Positions 24,042 to 34,951 of a DNA stretch of 64,000 bases are shown here, piece after piece. Below the pieces are notes generated by a model, which had not been told where the DNA came from, ran no database searches, and saw nothing but the letters and a program-made list of their open reading frames with translations. The stretch covers positions 67,143,832 through 67,207,831 of the forward strand of contig JARYHS010013631.1 in assembly GCA_031002005.1 (NCBI GenBank), written 5' to 3'. The stretch's first letter is position 1; each line of letters opens with the position of its first letter. A program made the translations under genes and the position numbers. The stretch comes from Vandiemenella viatica (lineage: Eukaryota; Arthropoda; Insecta; Orthoptera; Morabidae).

Positions 24042-24292
24042 TATATTTTTTTTAAAACTGATTTACGTCTCTTTTTAACATTGAGGTCTTTTAGAGACGG
24101 GAAAGGATGGGGGGCAAGAAATGGGAAGGAATTCGGCCATGGCCTTTGGAAGGAAGCATCCCGGCATTTGCCTGGAGTGATTTGGGGAAACCATGGAAAA
24201 CCCAAATCTGGATGCCCGGACGGGGATTCGAACCGCCGTCCTCCCGAATGCGAGGCGAGAACGCTAACCGTTACACCGCCCCGCTCGGTTAC
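24042..24292 (-). mobile_element. tRNA-derived SINE, subfamily B
   Basis: Full-length minus-strand copy. The head has GGCGGTGTAACGG and the B box GGTTCGAATCC, followed by the conserved body and the subfamily B end (GTTAAAAAGAGACGTAAATC plus A tail). Perfect 10-bp target duplications AAACATTATA lie at 24032-24041 and 24293-24302. It resembles the copy at 44507-44751 closely, including the GCGGGGCGG head variant. Confidence 0.93.
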
Positions 24293-24302
24293 AAACATTA
24301 TA

Positions 24303-25005
24303 AAATAGCTGGGTATCATGATCAGAGATGCAATTTATATCAGTCAGTATGCTGTAATTACTGTACAGACAATAAATATCCCTAAAAAAATAGTTGCAAT
24401 GTTTCTCTATTTTGAATTCTTGTATGAAAGTTTACAATTGAGTTTAAACTGAATGATAATGCCAAGGCTTCCTACATATTGTCTCTAATTATTGCGGTTA
24501 AGAATGTCAACATTAAAATCTCGTTATCATAAGACTAATCCATCGTTTGCAATCATGCGATCGACTTTCAATGTTAAAATTGCTCTTGGCACTCTCATTC
24601 AGAGTCTACATGAAAGTGCCCTATGTCGTTACGTTATAAGGACTGAATACTGATTTGTAGTTAACATCATCGATTATAACCCTGTCTGTTCGGTTGTTTC
24701 GAAGCTAGCCAACTGAGTTGACGAGATAGTGTTCCCTTGCTAATCCTCAGCTCCTGGGTACATGGCATTTGAATTTGACAAAATGTCAAAGTTTAGCAGG
24801 ATCTCAGGCGGAAACTGTTGGTAGCATCAGCGAAGCAGTGATTATGGCTATGTTGGAGTCTGCCATTGTTTCGACCTTCCGTCACAAGGCTCCTTGTAAT
24901 TGGTGAGACAGCGTTCGATTAGCGTTTCACTTACTAATTGGGTGAGCAGTTTGTCTCATTAGTGGGCTAAATTCTGTCTGTCCGACTGCGAGAAATGTTT
25001 ATGCT
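24303..25005. other. No gene seen
   Basis: No supported gene or repeat. Confidence 0.4.
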
Positions 25006-26190
25006 CTCTTTTTTTGCCGTCATCAGTCTTTGGACTGGTTTGATGCAATTCTCCATCCCTTCCTATCTTGTACTAACCTCTTCATGTCTACATATCCCTT
25101 ACAACCCACGTCCTCAATTATCTGCTTCATATATTCTCATCTCTGTGTTCCTCTACAGTAGTTACCTTCGATTATTCCCTCCACTAACAAATTAACCAAT
25201 CCAGCATGTCTCAAAATATGACCTACCAGCCTGTCTCTTCTTACTGTAAGCTTCTTCCACAAATTTCTTTCCTCACCCATCGTTTCCAAAACGCGTCCAT
25301 TTCGTACTTTGTCTGTCCACTTAATTTTCAGCATTCTTCTTTAGCACCACATTTCAAAACCTTCAATTTTCTTTATTTTTGGTATTCCTAAAGTCCATGT
25401 TTCGCTACCATAAAGTGCTGTGCTCCACACAAAGAGTTTTAAAAAGTTCTTTCTAATTCCTAGATCAATATTTGAAACTAAAAGGTTTCTCTTTTTCGTG
25501 AAGGCTCTTTTTGCTAGTACTATTCTGCTTTTAACATCATTCCTGCTTCGGCCATCGGTTGTAATTTTGCTTCCCAAGTAACAGAATTCACTTACTTCTC
25601 CTATTACATCCGATCCTATTTTTATATTTAATCTAATAGTATTGGTATCATTTCTGCTATATTTCATAACTTTTGTCTTGCTTTGATTAATATTCAGTCC
25701 AAAATTTTCTTTCAGTATTTTGTTCATGCCATTCAGTAACTTCTCAATATCCTCAGCCCTCTCTGCTAACAAGACAATGTCGTCAGTAAATCGTAACATA
25801 CTGATTTTTTCTCCGTGAACACTTATGCCATTTGAAAACTTTTCTTTTATTTCCTTTATTACTTCTTCGACTTACAAGTTGACTATTAACGGGGATATAC
25901 TAGAACCTGGTCTCACACCCTTTTTAACTGATGCATGTCTCTCATGGCTCTCTACTTTTATTATAGCTGGTTGATTCTTATAAAATTTACAAAGTATTTA
26001 AGACCTGACTTCTTTAAAATTTTGAACATCTTGTCCCACATAACATGAAAAGCTTTTTCTAAATGAACAAACACCAAAAACGTATCTTTGTTTTTCTTGA
26101 TCCGCCCTTCAAGTATTAATCTTAAAGCCAGAATTGCTTCCCTCGTACCACGATTTTTCCTAAACCCAAACTGAATTGTCTGAGCTTAAA
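25006..26190 (-). pseudogene. RTE-type non-LTR retrotransposon, 5'-truncated
   Basis: Minus-strand RTE-like element starting within RT ('QTIQFGFRKNRGTREA' near 26185-26140). Next come a 'VHLEKAFH' block (motif A, canonical D replaced), 'KGVRPGSSISPL' (near 25910), and 'LRFTDDIVLLAE' (25799-25764). The frame is open from 25799 to 25341 through 'FCYLGSKITTDGRS' and 'LYGSETWTL', then shifts to 'KWTDKVRN…VGHILRH' (25334-25137). The 3' end has CAAACCAGTC…GACTGATGAC near 25020-25050, a known style of RTE 3' terminus in insects. It has a TAA pair near 25975, a TAG upstream and a frameshift near 25337. The family also left the relic at 15112-15400. Confidence 0.88.
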
Positions 26191-26593
26191 TGAGGTTTCC
26201 CATCGGCAGTTTTCCATCAAACCGAAGATTTTTATTCGAAGTTGAACGTCCTAAACGGCTCCCCAGGCCCTGACAGCCTGCTGTCTAATGAGTACCTTAG
26301 AAGAAACTGGTAAATAATGGCCGAAGCGTGGCGCTGATTCCGTTACATCCCTTCTAGTGCCGAAGGGACGTGACAGTAGCCGTAGGAAACCCCGGACCTT
26401 TACCTTATTAACTACGATATGGGTTCAATCCCCAGTTCTCTCATCCAGATTCGGATAACCTGTGATCTCTCGGAATCAGTCCATGTGAATGTCGGGATGG
26501 TCATGCCTTCTCATGATACTTCCTTTCGATCCGAATGCAACGATATGTGTTACTGTCATTTATTTTTTTATTTATGTATTTTTTAATAGTATC
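26191..26593. other. No gene; possible degenerate SINE at 26420-26540
   Basis: Nothing coding. Positions 26420-26540 keep a weak SINE order (GGGTTCAATCCCC, then CATCCAGATT, then ATGTCGGGATGGTC), so an old truncated SINE is likely. Confidence 0.4.
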
Positions 26594-26604
26594 AGTCGTA
26601 AATG

Positions 26605-27256
26605 GTAGGTCACCGGTTCGAATCCTATACTCGGCCTTCAAAATTGACTTTTTCCTCTGGTAAAGCTATGCTTTGTTCATGTGAAGTACACCAGGATGCT
26701 TCGTGTAAGTCCCCTATATTCTGTACGATTACCGGGTTAGGTTATAGTAGCCAAGACAGTGGTGCATGCGCGGCGAATCGAAACTCTGTCAACTGGCAGC
26801 CGAACTACCCTTCAGGGTCTCCCACCCAACAATGCCATACGCCCTGCCCCTTCTCTTAGGTAGCGTCCATAAACCACGTACCTCCATTTTGGCGTCCTGT
26901 GAATCTCTCCCTCCCTCTCCCCCCACGTAGCCCGACGTGGCTTTTGTTTCTGCTTTCTCCCCCCCCCCCTTCCACACGTAGCCTTTTTCTCTATTGATTC
27001 CAGAAGACATTTTGTACTTTTTTCTCTTGTCAGACTATCGTAAATTACATACGGGGATAATTAAATGGCGGAAATAAATATTTACATGCTGTTGTGTGTT
27101 CTGTATCCTATTTTAACTGTGACAAATAATATGAACGAAAGGCTACGTGGCATGGCTTGGAACCCCCCCCCCCTTTTTGTAGCCCAGCGTAGTTTCAGCC
27201 ACTCCTCTCCCCCCCCCCCTTAGACTGAGCCACGTAATTTTGGACACTCCCTTATT
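26605..27256 (+). mobile_element. SINE family 2, 5'-truncated, split by MITE
   Basis: Begins just ahead of a B-box-like CACCGGTTCGAATCC and shares ATTACCGGGTTAG…GCCAAGACAG with the copy at 43018. Exact 11-bp direct repeats AGTCGTAAATG at 26594-26604 and 27257-27267 look like its target duplication. The PIF/Harbinger MITE at 26859-27251 inserted very near its 3' end, leaving only TTATT on the far side. Confidence 0.75.
26859..27251. mobile_element. PIF/Harbinger-type MITE, copy B (393 bp)
   Basis: Same family as 17344-17726, colinear over its length, including CCAGAAGACAT and GTAAATTACATACGG blocks. TIRs start GGTAGCGTCCATAAACCACG and GGGAGTGTCCAAAATTACG. Target duplication TTA at 26856-26858 and 27252-27254. 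Long C runs are retained. It has no coding capacity. Confidence 0.9.
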
Positions 27257-27267
27257 AGTCGTAAATG

Positions 27268-27589
27268 TTACATAGATCCAGTAGCGTGTTTAGTTTATAA
27301 TGTTGTCAAAGTGCAAGGGGGTATATTCCCTGCCAAGGGTACGAGGACGTTTTGTTGACGGTTGTTGGTAGTGACGCGCGGGAGAGACGTTTTGAATGAG
27401 AAATGAGGCAGTGCTTAGACTGCAACGGACAGAGATTTTTTTGAAGTCTGCTGTTATCTCATTATGCGACCAAATAAACTGATTCTCCTCTTTCTCATCA
27501 AGTCTAAAAATCTTTCATTTTCTTCTTCCTATCATAGATCTTTATTCCTCCTGTGCCTAAACTCTCCTTTGATTTTTTTTTTAGTTTTT
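27268..27589. other. No gene seen
   Basis: Short unannotated spacer. Confidence 0.4.
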
Positions 27590-28060
27590 AATGGTCCCGA
27601 AATTTTCTTTCTTTGTCTGTAGCATAGAAACCCTCTGTTTTGATAAAAGGGTTGTAGTGTTTGATTTTAGTTTTCCTCTAGAGCCTATGTATGTATCTTT
27701 CTTCAGTTGGAACGCTAATTCTAGTTTTCTTGCACTTGATATGTTTGCTTCTTTATCTAGACCATTATTTTGAATTATTTCACGTATCTAAATGTATTGT
27801 AAATTTTTCCATATTCTTCCTTTAGTTTCCACTGTGGCTGAATGCCTAATATTGGTCATGAATTTAGGCTTGTAAAACGATATCCGACTTTTCCTGCTAT
27901 ATTTTTCAGAAGCTTTATTTATTCGAGTACAGCTTCTATACTTTCAAAGATTTGCTGTCATCAGCGAAGGCCAAACTTTACACGAATCCTTTTTGCTTCG
28001 AATATAATATTATCTCTTGATGGTCTCCACTTTCTTTAAGCGTCTCTCCCTATAGTCTTA
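27590..28060 (-). pseudogene. RTE-like RT C-terminal relic
   Basis: Minus-strand blocks matching the part of RTE-type ORFs after the YADD box: 'KFMTNIRHSATVE' (near 27840), 'EIIQNNGLDKEANISSARKLELAFQLKKDTY' in pieces (27780-27690), and a 'HYNP…Y' tail (near 27600). It is heavily frameshifted. It is a different lineage from the copy at 25006-26190, judging by the diverged blocks. Assignment is by block order, without alignment. Confidence 0.6.
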
Positions 28061-28159
28061 ACATTTTATCCAAAATACAATTATAAAAAATCGGGGCTTA
28101 TATCATTATTGTATTGCGCTGAAGGCGCTAATGGCCTCGCTGTCGACGCGCCCTATAGC
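28061..28159. other. Retroelement 3'-end-like segment
   Basis: Sequence ending GGCGCTAATGGCCTCG…CTATAGCC directly ahead of a CAA microsatellite resembles a SINE or LINE 3' end with a simple-repeat tail. The family is not identified. Confidence 0.35.
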
Positions 28160-28193
28160 CACAACAACAACAACAACAACAACGACGACGACT
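28160..28193. repeat. (CAA)n(CGA)n microsatellite
   Basis: About eight CAA units grading into three CGA units. Confidence 0.9.
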
Positions 28194-30193
28194 GTATTGT
28201 GCTGAAGCTTATTTTAAAATTCTGATGAATAAATATAGTGTCTTATAGAGTAGCTGTTTCATTTGGTGCACTGCGAAGAAAACAAACAACAAGCATTCCT
28301 TGCTATAGTGATTTCTAATTTTCGGCAATATGACATGGAATTTCAGAAATCGTTAGAAACAGGATGTGTGGATAATCTCTGTGTACGGGGTGCTGAATGA
28401 TAATCACGAGCAGCAGTTTGGCTTTCTTTGTCTCTACGAAGGGTGGTCAATTAATCACCGCATAATTCCTCTGGGCAAGAGGCTGAGCAACGCAATTACC
28501 ACCTTACAATTGGCTCCCGCAATCAGGACTATGGAATTTACCAATTAACCCCCCACAGACTTCACTGTCGCGTTCATATGAAGAACGACTTGAAAATGGT
28601 AATGAAGTAGCTGGTTTCCGTCAATCGCTACTACTGCCAGAAGAATTGCCTCAAAAGTTGCAGTAAGACGTACAAAATGATATAGATGTACGAGAATGGA
28701 CCAAAAAATTGTCCGCCTAGTTTCTAAAGCGAGTTTCCTAAGAAACAATAAATGTCATTATCATTTATATATCATTTCAGGAAAGGAAGTATGATGTAAG
28801 TAATAGCCGTAAAATTTAGATGAAGTATTTTACTTAACTGAAGCCGTAGCTTAAGTTTGTCAGTAATGCATACTTCATAAAGATTTAGTAAGCCAAGGGG
28901 CCCAACAAACGACATCAGGAAAATTACATTTCCTTGGTAAACGAAATTATATGTTATTATTGATGTTGACATAGACAAAAACTCCAAAAATATCGTAATT
29001 GTATGTACTCGTAGATTAATGTTCTAAGTTCAAAATTCTAGAATCAGCTAATTGTTTTCAAAAAATATGTGATATTCTAAAAAGTGCTGTTTCCTACATA
29101 CCAGTTACCTTGATATTGTAAATTTCTATTGTTGTTAAACGAAGCGCGGCAATTTCAAATGGTACTAGTTTTCCCTATTTATACTGTACACTTGTGATAC
29201 TTATCAAAAAAATTATGAAGTTTGGTAATCTCTTTTATGCTGTTCATAATATGCAACGTTTTATAGAAGATGACAATTTTACTATTACAAAAATTCTTTA
29301 ATTTTTATTCAACGCAATACAAATCTCATCATTGACTTATTGTTAGTGACAGAAAATTAATTAATAAATTGCGGTCTAGATTAATACCCAACGGCGATTT
29401 CCCTAAACTCCTATGACTAATTTTTACGCTCCTGTATGTCTGGAAGGAATCCACACTCATGTTCTAATACTTCAGTAAAAGATTCAGATTTTATAACGCT
29501 TTTAATTTGAAATTTTATCCATGTGTGATACGGAAAAGAGATCTTCGAATGAGATTGAAATTTCGATTATTCGCTGTATATTACGGCTCGGGAGGACGCT
29601 GTGAAAATTACATATTCTTCTGTTCCTATGTCTGTCTATTATAGTTTCCTGTGGTCAGGATATCTTGGCTAACAATGAACTGATTTGCTATTAAAGTTTG
29701 TCAGTTCTGAATTCTTCATATTGTTCGACTGTAGAGTGCTTCTTTAACGCTCCGATATTTTTTTTTATTAATTAGCCTTGAGGTCTGAAATTACTAGAAA
29801 ATCCCGTGTGGTTACAAAATGTTAATAAAAGAAGCGCTTTAAGTCAAAGGGAAATCTCGAAGCTGTCAGTTCCTAATTGATTATAACTGTTACAGTGGTG
29901 ACCGGATTCTCTTCAAATTTGGCATTACTTAGTTGTTACTAGTGCTGGGAACACATTACTTTACATTGTTTATTCGCCTATTCAGATATCAATTTCTGAT
30001 ATTAAAATAACCTTATCCATTTCAGTTATACGGGATTACAGGTAAGAATGACAACCATTATGCACCATTATTTAATGACTGCAGTTACCTTCGACTGCTA
30101 TAAATCCGTGGTGGCTCTTATATCGGTAATACTAATCAAATGCTACTTTTGTCATCGTGTCCGTAGCGTTGAGGTCACGCGCTCGGCCTTAAA
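28194..30193. other. No gene seen
   Basis: 2 kb of AT-rich DNA with short motif-free frames on both strands. Confidence 0.45.
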
Positions 30194-30246
30194 CAGGCCA
30201 TACATGTTAAGATGGCCATACACGTTAAGGTGGCCATACACGATCG
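30194..30246. repeat. Tandem 18-bp repeat at a transposon end
   Basis: Three consecutive units of the form (A/C/G)TGGCCATACACGTTAAG at 30194-30211, 30212-30229 and 30230-30246, the last running into the element end. The unit equals the TIR sequence GGCCATACA plus the flanking TTAA. Confidence 0.8.
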
Positions 30247-31323
30247 CTCCAGTTGGATTTCATCAGTATGGATGACATCCGTTCGGATAACATCCAAAGC
30301 GTAGCACACACACCATCATTCTATCACTCCAGTCAGCGACAATAATGAAAAACTAGGCAAAGCAAACAACAAAAAGTTCTCAATTTCTTATTCAACAATC
30401 AAATTATGCCAAGTACTAAATAAAATGAGACTGAATTAATTTAAAAAAATACTCAAACTTATCGAATACTAAATAAAAATGCTGAGAATTAAATAAACGT
30501 CCAAAAACTGCGAAATGACGAAAAATAGGCCCTGTAATATTACAAAAACGTTTAGAAAAGCTACAAAATGATTATAAAACAGATTTATTAGTTTAGCAGG
30601 CCAAAAATAGTGACAGGTACGTCACATGTTGTAAACCAACATAATTAAACAAGTAGGCTCATATAAAATTAATCTTATCTTACCACATTCTTTTTAAAAA
30701 CAAGACCGGAAAGAATTATCTTCTTTTTTTTTTTACACGGTTTCTCTGTTTGCATTCATGTCTTTATTTTTAAATAATAGTAGCAATTGGTCTATTGGCA
30801 TATTGCTTTTTGTTTTGTCATGGTAGTGGGGATTAGAGATCTGCCACAGGAATGTCTTTATACTTCTCAATGATCTCCAGCACATGATGAGTCGACATTA
30901 TTTTTATTCAATAAACTGTCTTATTTTCGATACTACATTCAAAATAATATTTAACTAGTAGGAAAACAAATATTTCTATACCAGATTCAAACAAAAAAGA
31001 AGTGGTACAATGTTGTATAGTCCACTCAAGACCATGATGTTGTCTTCTCGGTGGTCGGCGACAGAATGAGAAGTGTTTAGACCGCGGTTTCGCCATACAC
31101 GAGCCGACTGGAGTGATGGCTTGATGTCGCTCCACGTGGATTTCTCCACACGCCATCAGACATCTTTACGGCATGATGGACGAAACTGATGGTTATTGAA
31201 CTGACCGGATATCCAAATAATCCTGTCAGTCCACGTTTCCACAGCAGTTTTCCCATAGACGAAACGATAGTGGAGTGACATCGCTCCATTTGGACGGATG
31301 GAGCGATCTTGTATGGCCACCAT
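30229..31323. mobile_element. Candidate PIF/Harbinger-like TIR element (about 1.1 kb)
   Basis: GGTGGCCATACACGATCGCTCCA at the left end is matched, reverse-complemented, at the right end (about 31300-31322) with one or two differences. TTA lies next to both ends, fitting a 3-bp TWA duplication. The interior carries further diverged copies of the GATCGCTCCA and CACTCCAGTC motifs near 30330, 31100 and 31280. There is no recognisable transposase, so it would be non-autonomous. The superfamily call rests mainly on the duplication and is tentative. Confidence 0.6.
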
Positions 31324-31727
31324 TAGGGCGGTCGCATGGACCATCCCACGGACTTCAGTCGTACGTGACAAATCCGATGGTGAATGGATTGGTCGTAAAG
31401 CAGACTGTACGATCAAGGTCAAGCCTCTAGTCCCTTGAAATTGTCATCTAACCTTGCGACACCACACGCTCCGGTCATAACGTGAGTGTAGATGTTTGAG
31501 ACATTCCGTGTGACCAAGTTAATCAGTCTATAAAGTGCCATCGAGGCGTCAACATGGAGTGAAAAAATGAAAAGAAGTTTGTAACTGAGTATCTGTCACT
31601 ATACGAACGGAAACAAAAAACACATTTTAGAAATAGTGATACTTTTGCCCTTTCAGGATCGAATTCCAGAAAATTCGTTTCTGAAAATATGACTTCACCA
31701 AAATGATACCTCTTTAAAATGATACGT
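31324..31727. other. No gene; MADF-like fragment at 31554-31613
   Basis: A short plus-strand frame at 31554-31613 reads like the first helix of a MADF domain ('NEKKFVTEYLSLYERK') with TGA where Trp is expected. It is too short to call a gene. The rest is unannotated. Confidence 0.3.
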
Positions 31728-32020
31728 CATTTATTGATTTCGGTTAGTTATCAAGGGAGATAAATGGCTCGTCGCAAAAAAAAAAGCTCGTTTAAAAATA
31801 ATAATTTGGCCAAGGCCTTTTAAAGAAAGCATCCTGGAATTCGCCTTGGTGATTAGGGGAAACCATGGAATACCCAAATCTGGATGCCCGGACGGGGATT
31901 CGAACCTGTGTCATCCCGGATGTGAGCCGGAGCGTTTCCGGTCACCCACCACGTTCGGTCCTCATTTATAGATTTCGGTTTGGTATGAAGGGAGATAATG
32001 GCCTGTGAAAAAGAAAAGCC
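31728..32020. repeat. 60-bp direct repeats flanking a SINE
   Basis: Positions 31728-31788 and 31962-32020 are direct repeats of about 60 bp (shared TCATTTAT-GATTTCGGTT, AAGGGAGATAA-TGGC and an A-rich end), one on each side of a truncated SINE. They are too long for an ordinary target duplication. Confidence 0.65.
31796..31959 (-). mobile_element. tRNA-derived SINE, 3'-truncated
   Basis: Minus-strand copy with head GGTGGGTGACCGG, B box GGTTCGAATCC and body to the GGCCTTGGCC region. The subfamily-specific 3' end is absent, so subfamily is undetermined. Confidence 0.8.
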
Positions 32021-32334
32021 TTTTGGAAATATATATGAGAATCATAGTGATGTATCAAACCAAGAACTCTGCTGTTCGCCTGTGCCGAATTTTTGTAGAA
32101 CCGTCTGTACGAAAACTTGCAACGTATGTGTGTGAATAGGACTGTTGTTGCTATGGTTCGATTGAAAGCCTTTGCGACCGTCGTAACGCGTATGACCTGC
32201 TTAGTTACCGGATAAGCTGTGGCCGGGGATTGTGCTACAGAATCCAGATTACTGTTTTAACGTTACGTAATAACAATTTTATTTACTGCAGCAACTGTGA
32301 AGAAATAAATTGTCAAAACACTAAAAGTAAAGTA

Positions 32335-32540
32335 TGTACACACTTTGACAATAAATTTGGCCGCCGCTGAAAAATTCTATCACTCTTATTTTGCAAAATC
32401 TGACATCAATGACATCCCAGGAAACAGTAATGCAAGCCAGTATTGCATTACTGTTTCCTGGGATGTCATTGATGTCAGATTTTGCAAAATAAGAGTGATA
32501 GAATTTTTCAGCGGCGGCCAAATTTATTGTCAAGTGTACG
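32335..32540. mobile_element. Fold-back element, perfect 91-bp arms
   Basis: Positions 32345-32435 and 32443-32533 are exact reverse complements (91 of 91 bases), separated by GCCAGTA. The inverted repeat continues outward, with a 3-base gap, to (T/C)GTACAC, and both outer edges are flanked by TA (32333-32334, 32541-32542). This fits a Tc1/mariner-type MITE consisting only of TIRs. RNA from it would form a long perfect hairpin. Overlapping short frames on both strands (32321-32557) are the two arms read in mirror image and are not genes. Confidence 0.9.
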
Positions 32541-32542
32541 TA

Positions 32543-34189
32543 TTATGTTTAAATTAAAATATTTATTATTCCTTTAATTTTATTCAGTTATATTCATTCG
32601 ATGTAGATCTGTCCAGAGATATCGCTATTGAATACCACCTGTATTTAGTTAAGCAACTGCAACGAAATGAACTGCCAGAACACTGCTTTTAAATCGTTAT
32701 TTTTGACGAGTTTAGAAGCTATTTATATTCAGTACAGATGTTTTCACTACTTCTCTTTTATTGTTAACGGTCCCATACACATTTCTACTTATTGCCTAAC
32801 TTGATTGTGTTGTAGCTGAAGTTGGACAGTGTATGGGTAGTTTGAGAGACCAAATCGCAAGTTGTACAACCGAGTTGACAAATTACAGACTCCTTTGATA
32901 TTTGTGGGTGGGGCACAATGTTGTGCAAACATGTAGGAGTGTATATGGGTAAGTTGTTCAACCTGGCTAGCAGCATCTGCTCCGGTTTCTCGTAGAATCA
33001 TTATTAGTCATCTTTGCTAGTAGAGGTATATTGATGACAACCAATAAAAACATAGATGCATGGTAAGCCGTCATGGAAAAGTTTAGGAGTCTACCACAAC
33101 TGTGGAAAGTAAAATCTGTATATAAAAAATTCAAGAAACAAGGACTGGGAAGAATAACTGATTGATTTCGAAGAAGGCACACTTGGAAGTATGAGAAATA
33201 TACAACAAATATAGGAACTCAAGAAAAAACTAAAGAGCGAAATATCGTAATCAGGAGATGAAGATATATATGAACCTGCCCTATGGTATTTTGATAAATT
33301 AGATTTTTTATAGGACCAGGAAACACATTTAACTATAGGGCATATCGTCCTTTGACAGTGAAGAAAACCACAATGATGACCTGCGTTGAGCTCAAGTTTA
33401 ATTTATAACTTTGCAATTAAGGAGAGTTGGGTAAAATCGAGAATTACAAAAGTATCTTAAATATGATCAATAAATCATCCGCTAACCGACCACCCGTAAA
33501 TCAAACTCACTCTAGCAAAGAAAAAAAAAATGTTGTAAGGATATTATCATCAATTTTTATTACAAATTCGATAAATATTATCTATTACTGTTGGAATGTC
33601 AGTTATAATTTAACATGTCTGAAATTTGTTTATAACTTTAAAACAAGTGAATAAGTAGATAGTTTGTAACTCGAAGGGACCTTGGTGGTTTCTTCCTTTT
33701 TTCACCCAATTCTTCAATTTTTGGTTTTCCTCTTCCCTGATTTTTCCTGTAAGTTATTCTTAAAATTTATTCCAGTTATATATTCGATAAAAAAAAAAAG
33801 ATTGTGTCTAAAAGTTTTCCAATTGTTACTAAACAGGTATTCATTTTAGTGTTTGAAAATGTGTAGACGCCTAGAGTTTTCGTGAAAACGTTGATGTGTA
33901 TTTACATATTTCGGATAATCGACGGTTCATCCTCAGAAAACTTTTGTAATCTTCCGATGCAGCTACTTGGAGCTCCGATAACAAATTTGTGTGTGAAAAA
34001 TCGGGATGTTTTCGGAGTCACTTTCTTACCCAAATTTTTCTTATTCTCTTTTTCATCTCATTTTATTTATTTAGCCTGCAAGATTAGGGCTGTCAAGCCC
34101 TTTCTACAACTTACCAAATGTTTCTAAAACATAATTTACAATTTAAATTAACAGCATACAATGCTTAATTTCCGTGAATCCATAACGTG
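32543..34189. other. No gene seen
   Basis: AT-rich DNA with short unsupported frames. Near 34060-34110 a TTTATTTATTTAGCCTGCAAG segment resembles a LINE 3' end but is not enough to assign. Confidence 0.4.
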
Positions 34190-34951
34190 ACCATACGTCC
34201 CACTTTCAGGCTGTCTGTCCAGCGAGAGTAAAAATGTCCCGCTTTCACAAACAAAACGACAATTTAATATATCTATCTATTAAGGTCTATAACAGACGAT
34301 GCGGTTTTTGCTGTCCGGTGGTCGACTCGACGCATGGGGCATTGCTGATCACGCAAGGATTTATTAGCAGCAGCCAAAATATGGAAATGTTTGATGAGTT
34401 TTCTCGCATTTCCAACCACGTCAGAGATAAAAAAATCACTATCTGGAGTGCTGAGTATGCTGTTACCGAAGACCGTTGGGCGCAATTATTTCAACACTTC
34501 CGTGCTAACACTCTCAACTCTACGAACTTTCATGCGAGTATAACTAAGTACGTTATGTGTCTGGAAGTAACTTTCCTGTCGAAAGAGTTTTTTCTCTGAT
34601 TAACAAAATATGGACAAGTGACAAAACACAGTGAAGTGTCGCAGTACTGAAAGCTATCTTGATTGCCAAGACTAACATCAACAAATCCTGTAGCGAGCTG
34701 CATTCCTACTTGAAAACCAGGCCCAATATTTTGAAAATGATTTGTTCTGCCGATAAATAAAAAACAACTGCTTCGTTCGACGTTAGTTGTCAGAATCTAA
34801 GGCTAAGTAACACAGTTAACCTGTAATACATTCTTCTTATTATAAGTGTTCTACATTTTGGAATAAATACTATTAATATACTTTTTTTTAATACAAAAAT
34901 TCAGGCGTCCCGCTCTGACGGAAAAAATTATTCAGGCGTCCTGCTCTGACG
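34190..34951 (+). mobile_element. hAT transposon remnant (ZBED/MYM-like lineage)
   Basis: A decayed transposase C-terminus is bracketed by GACCATACGTCCCACTTTC-type sequence on the left and CAGGCGTCC(C/T)GCTCTGACG repeated twice on the right. ACGTCCCGCTTT-like subterminal repeats are usual in this hAT lineage. I could not fix the exact ends or a target duplication, so the coordinates are approximate. Confidence 0.6.
34234..34763 (+). pseudogene. hAT transposase C-terminal pseudogene
   Basis: The frame from 34234 leads to 'TEDRWAQLFQHFRAN' (near 34470). After a +1 shift near 34560 it continues as 'FPVERVFSLINKIWTSDK' (34573-34626), the hAT dimerisation signature. Then come a TGA, 'KAILIAKTNI', and 'YLKTRPNILKMICSADK' before a natural stop at 34760. 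It corresponds to the last third of a hAT transposase; catalytic motifs upstream are not visible. It needs at least one frameshift and one stop to be explained, so it is dead. Confidence 0.8.

Noticed and set aside
30194..30246. CRISPR-like array
   Set aside because: Three contiguous 18-bp units with no spacers, at a transposon end, in a eukaryotic genome.
32321..32557. Two 70-codon proteins with the same N-terminus on opposite strands
   Set aside because: They are the two arms of a perfect palindrome read in mirror image.
34234..34599. Intact host gene related to ZBED/MYM proteins
   Set aside because: The signature continues only after a frameshift and across a stop, and it sits among hAT-type terminal motifs; it is a transposase relic.
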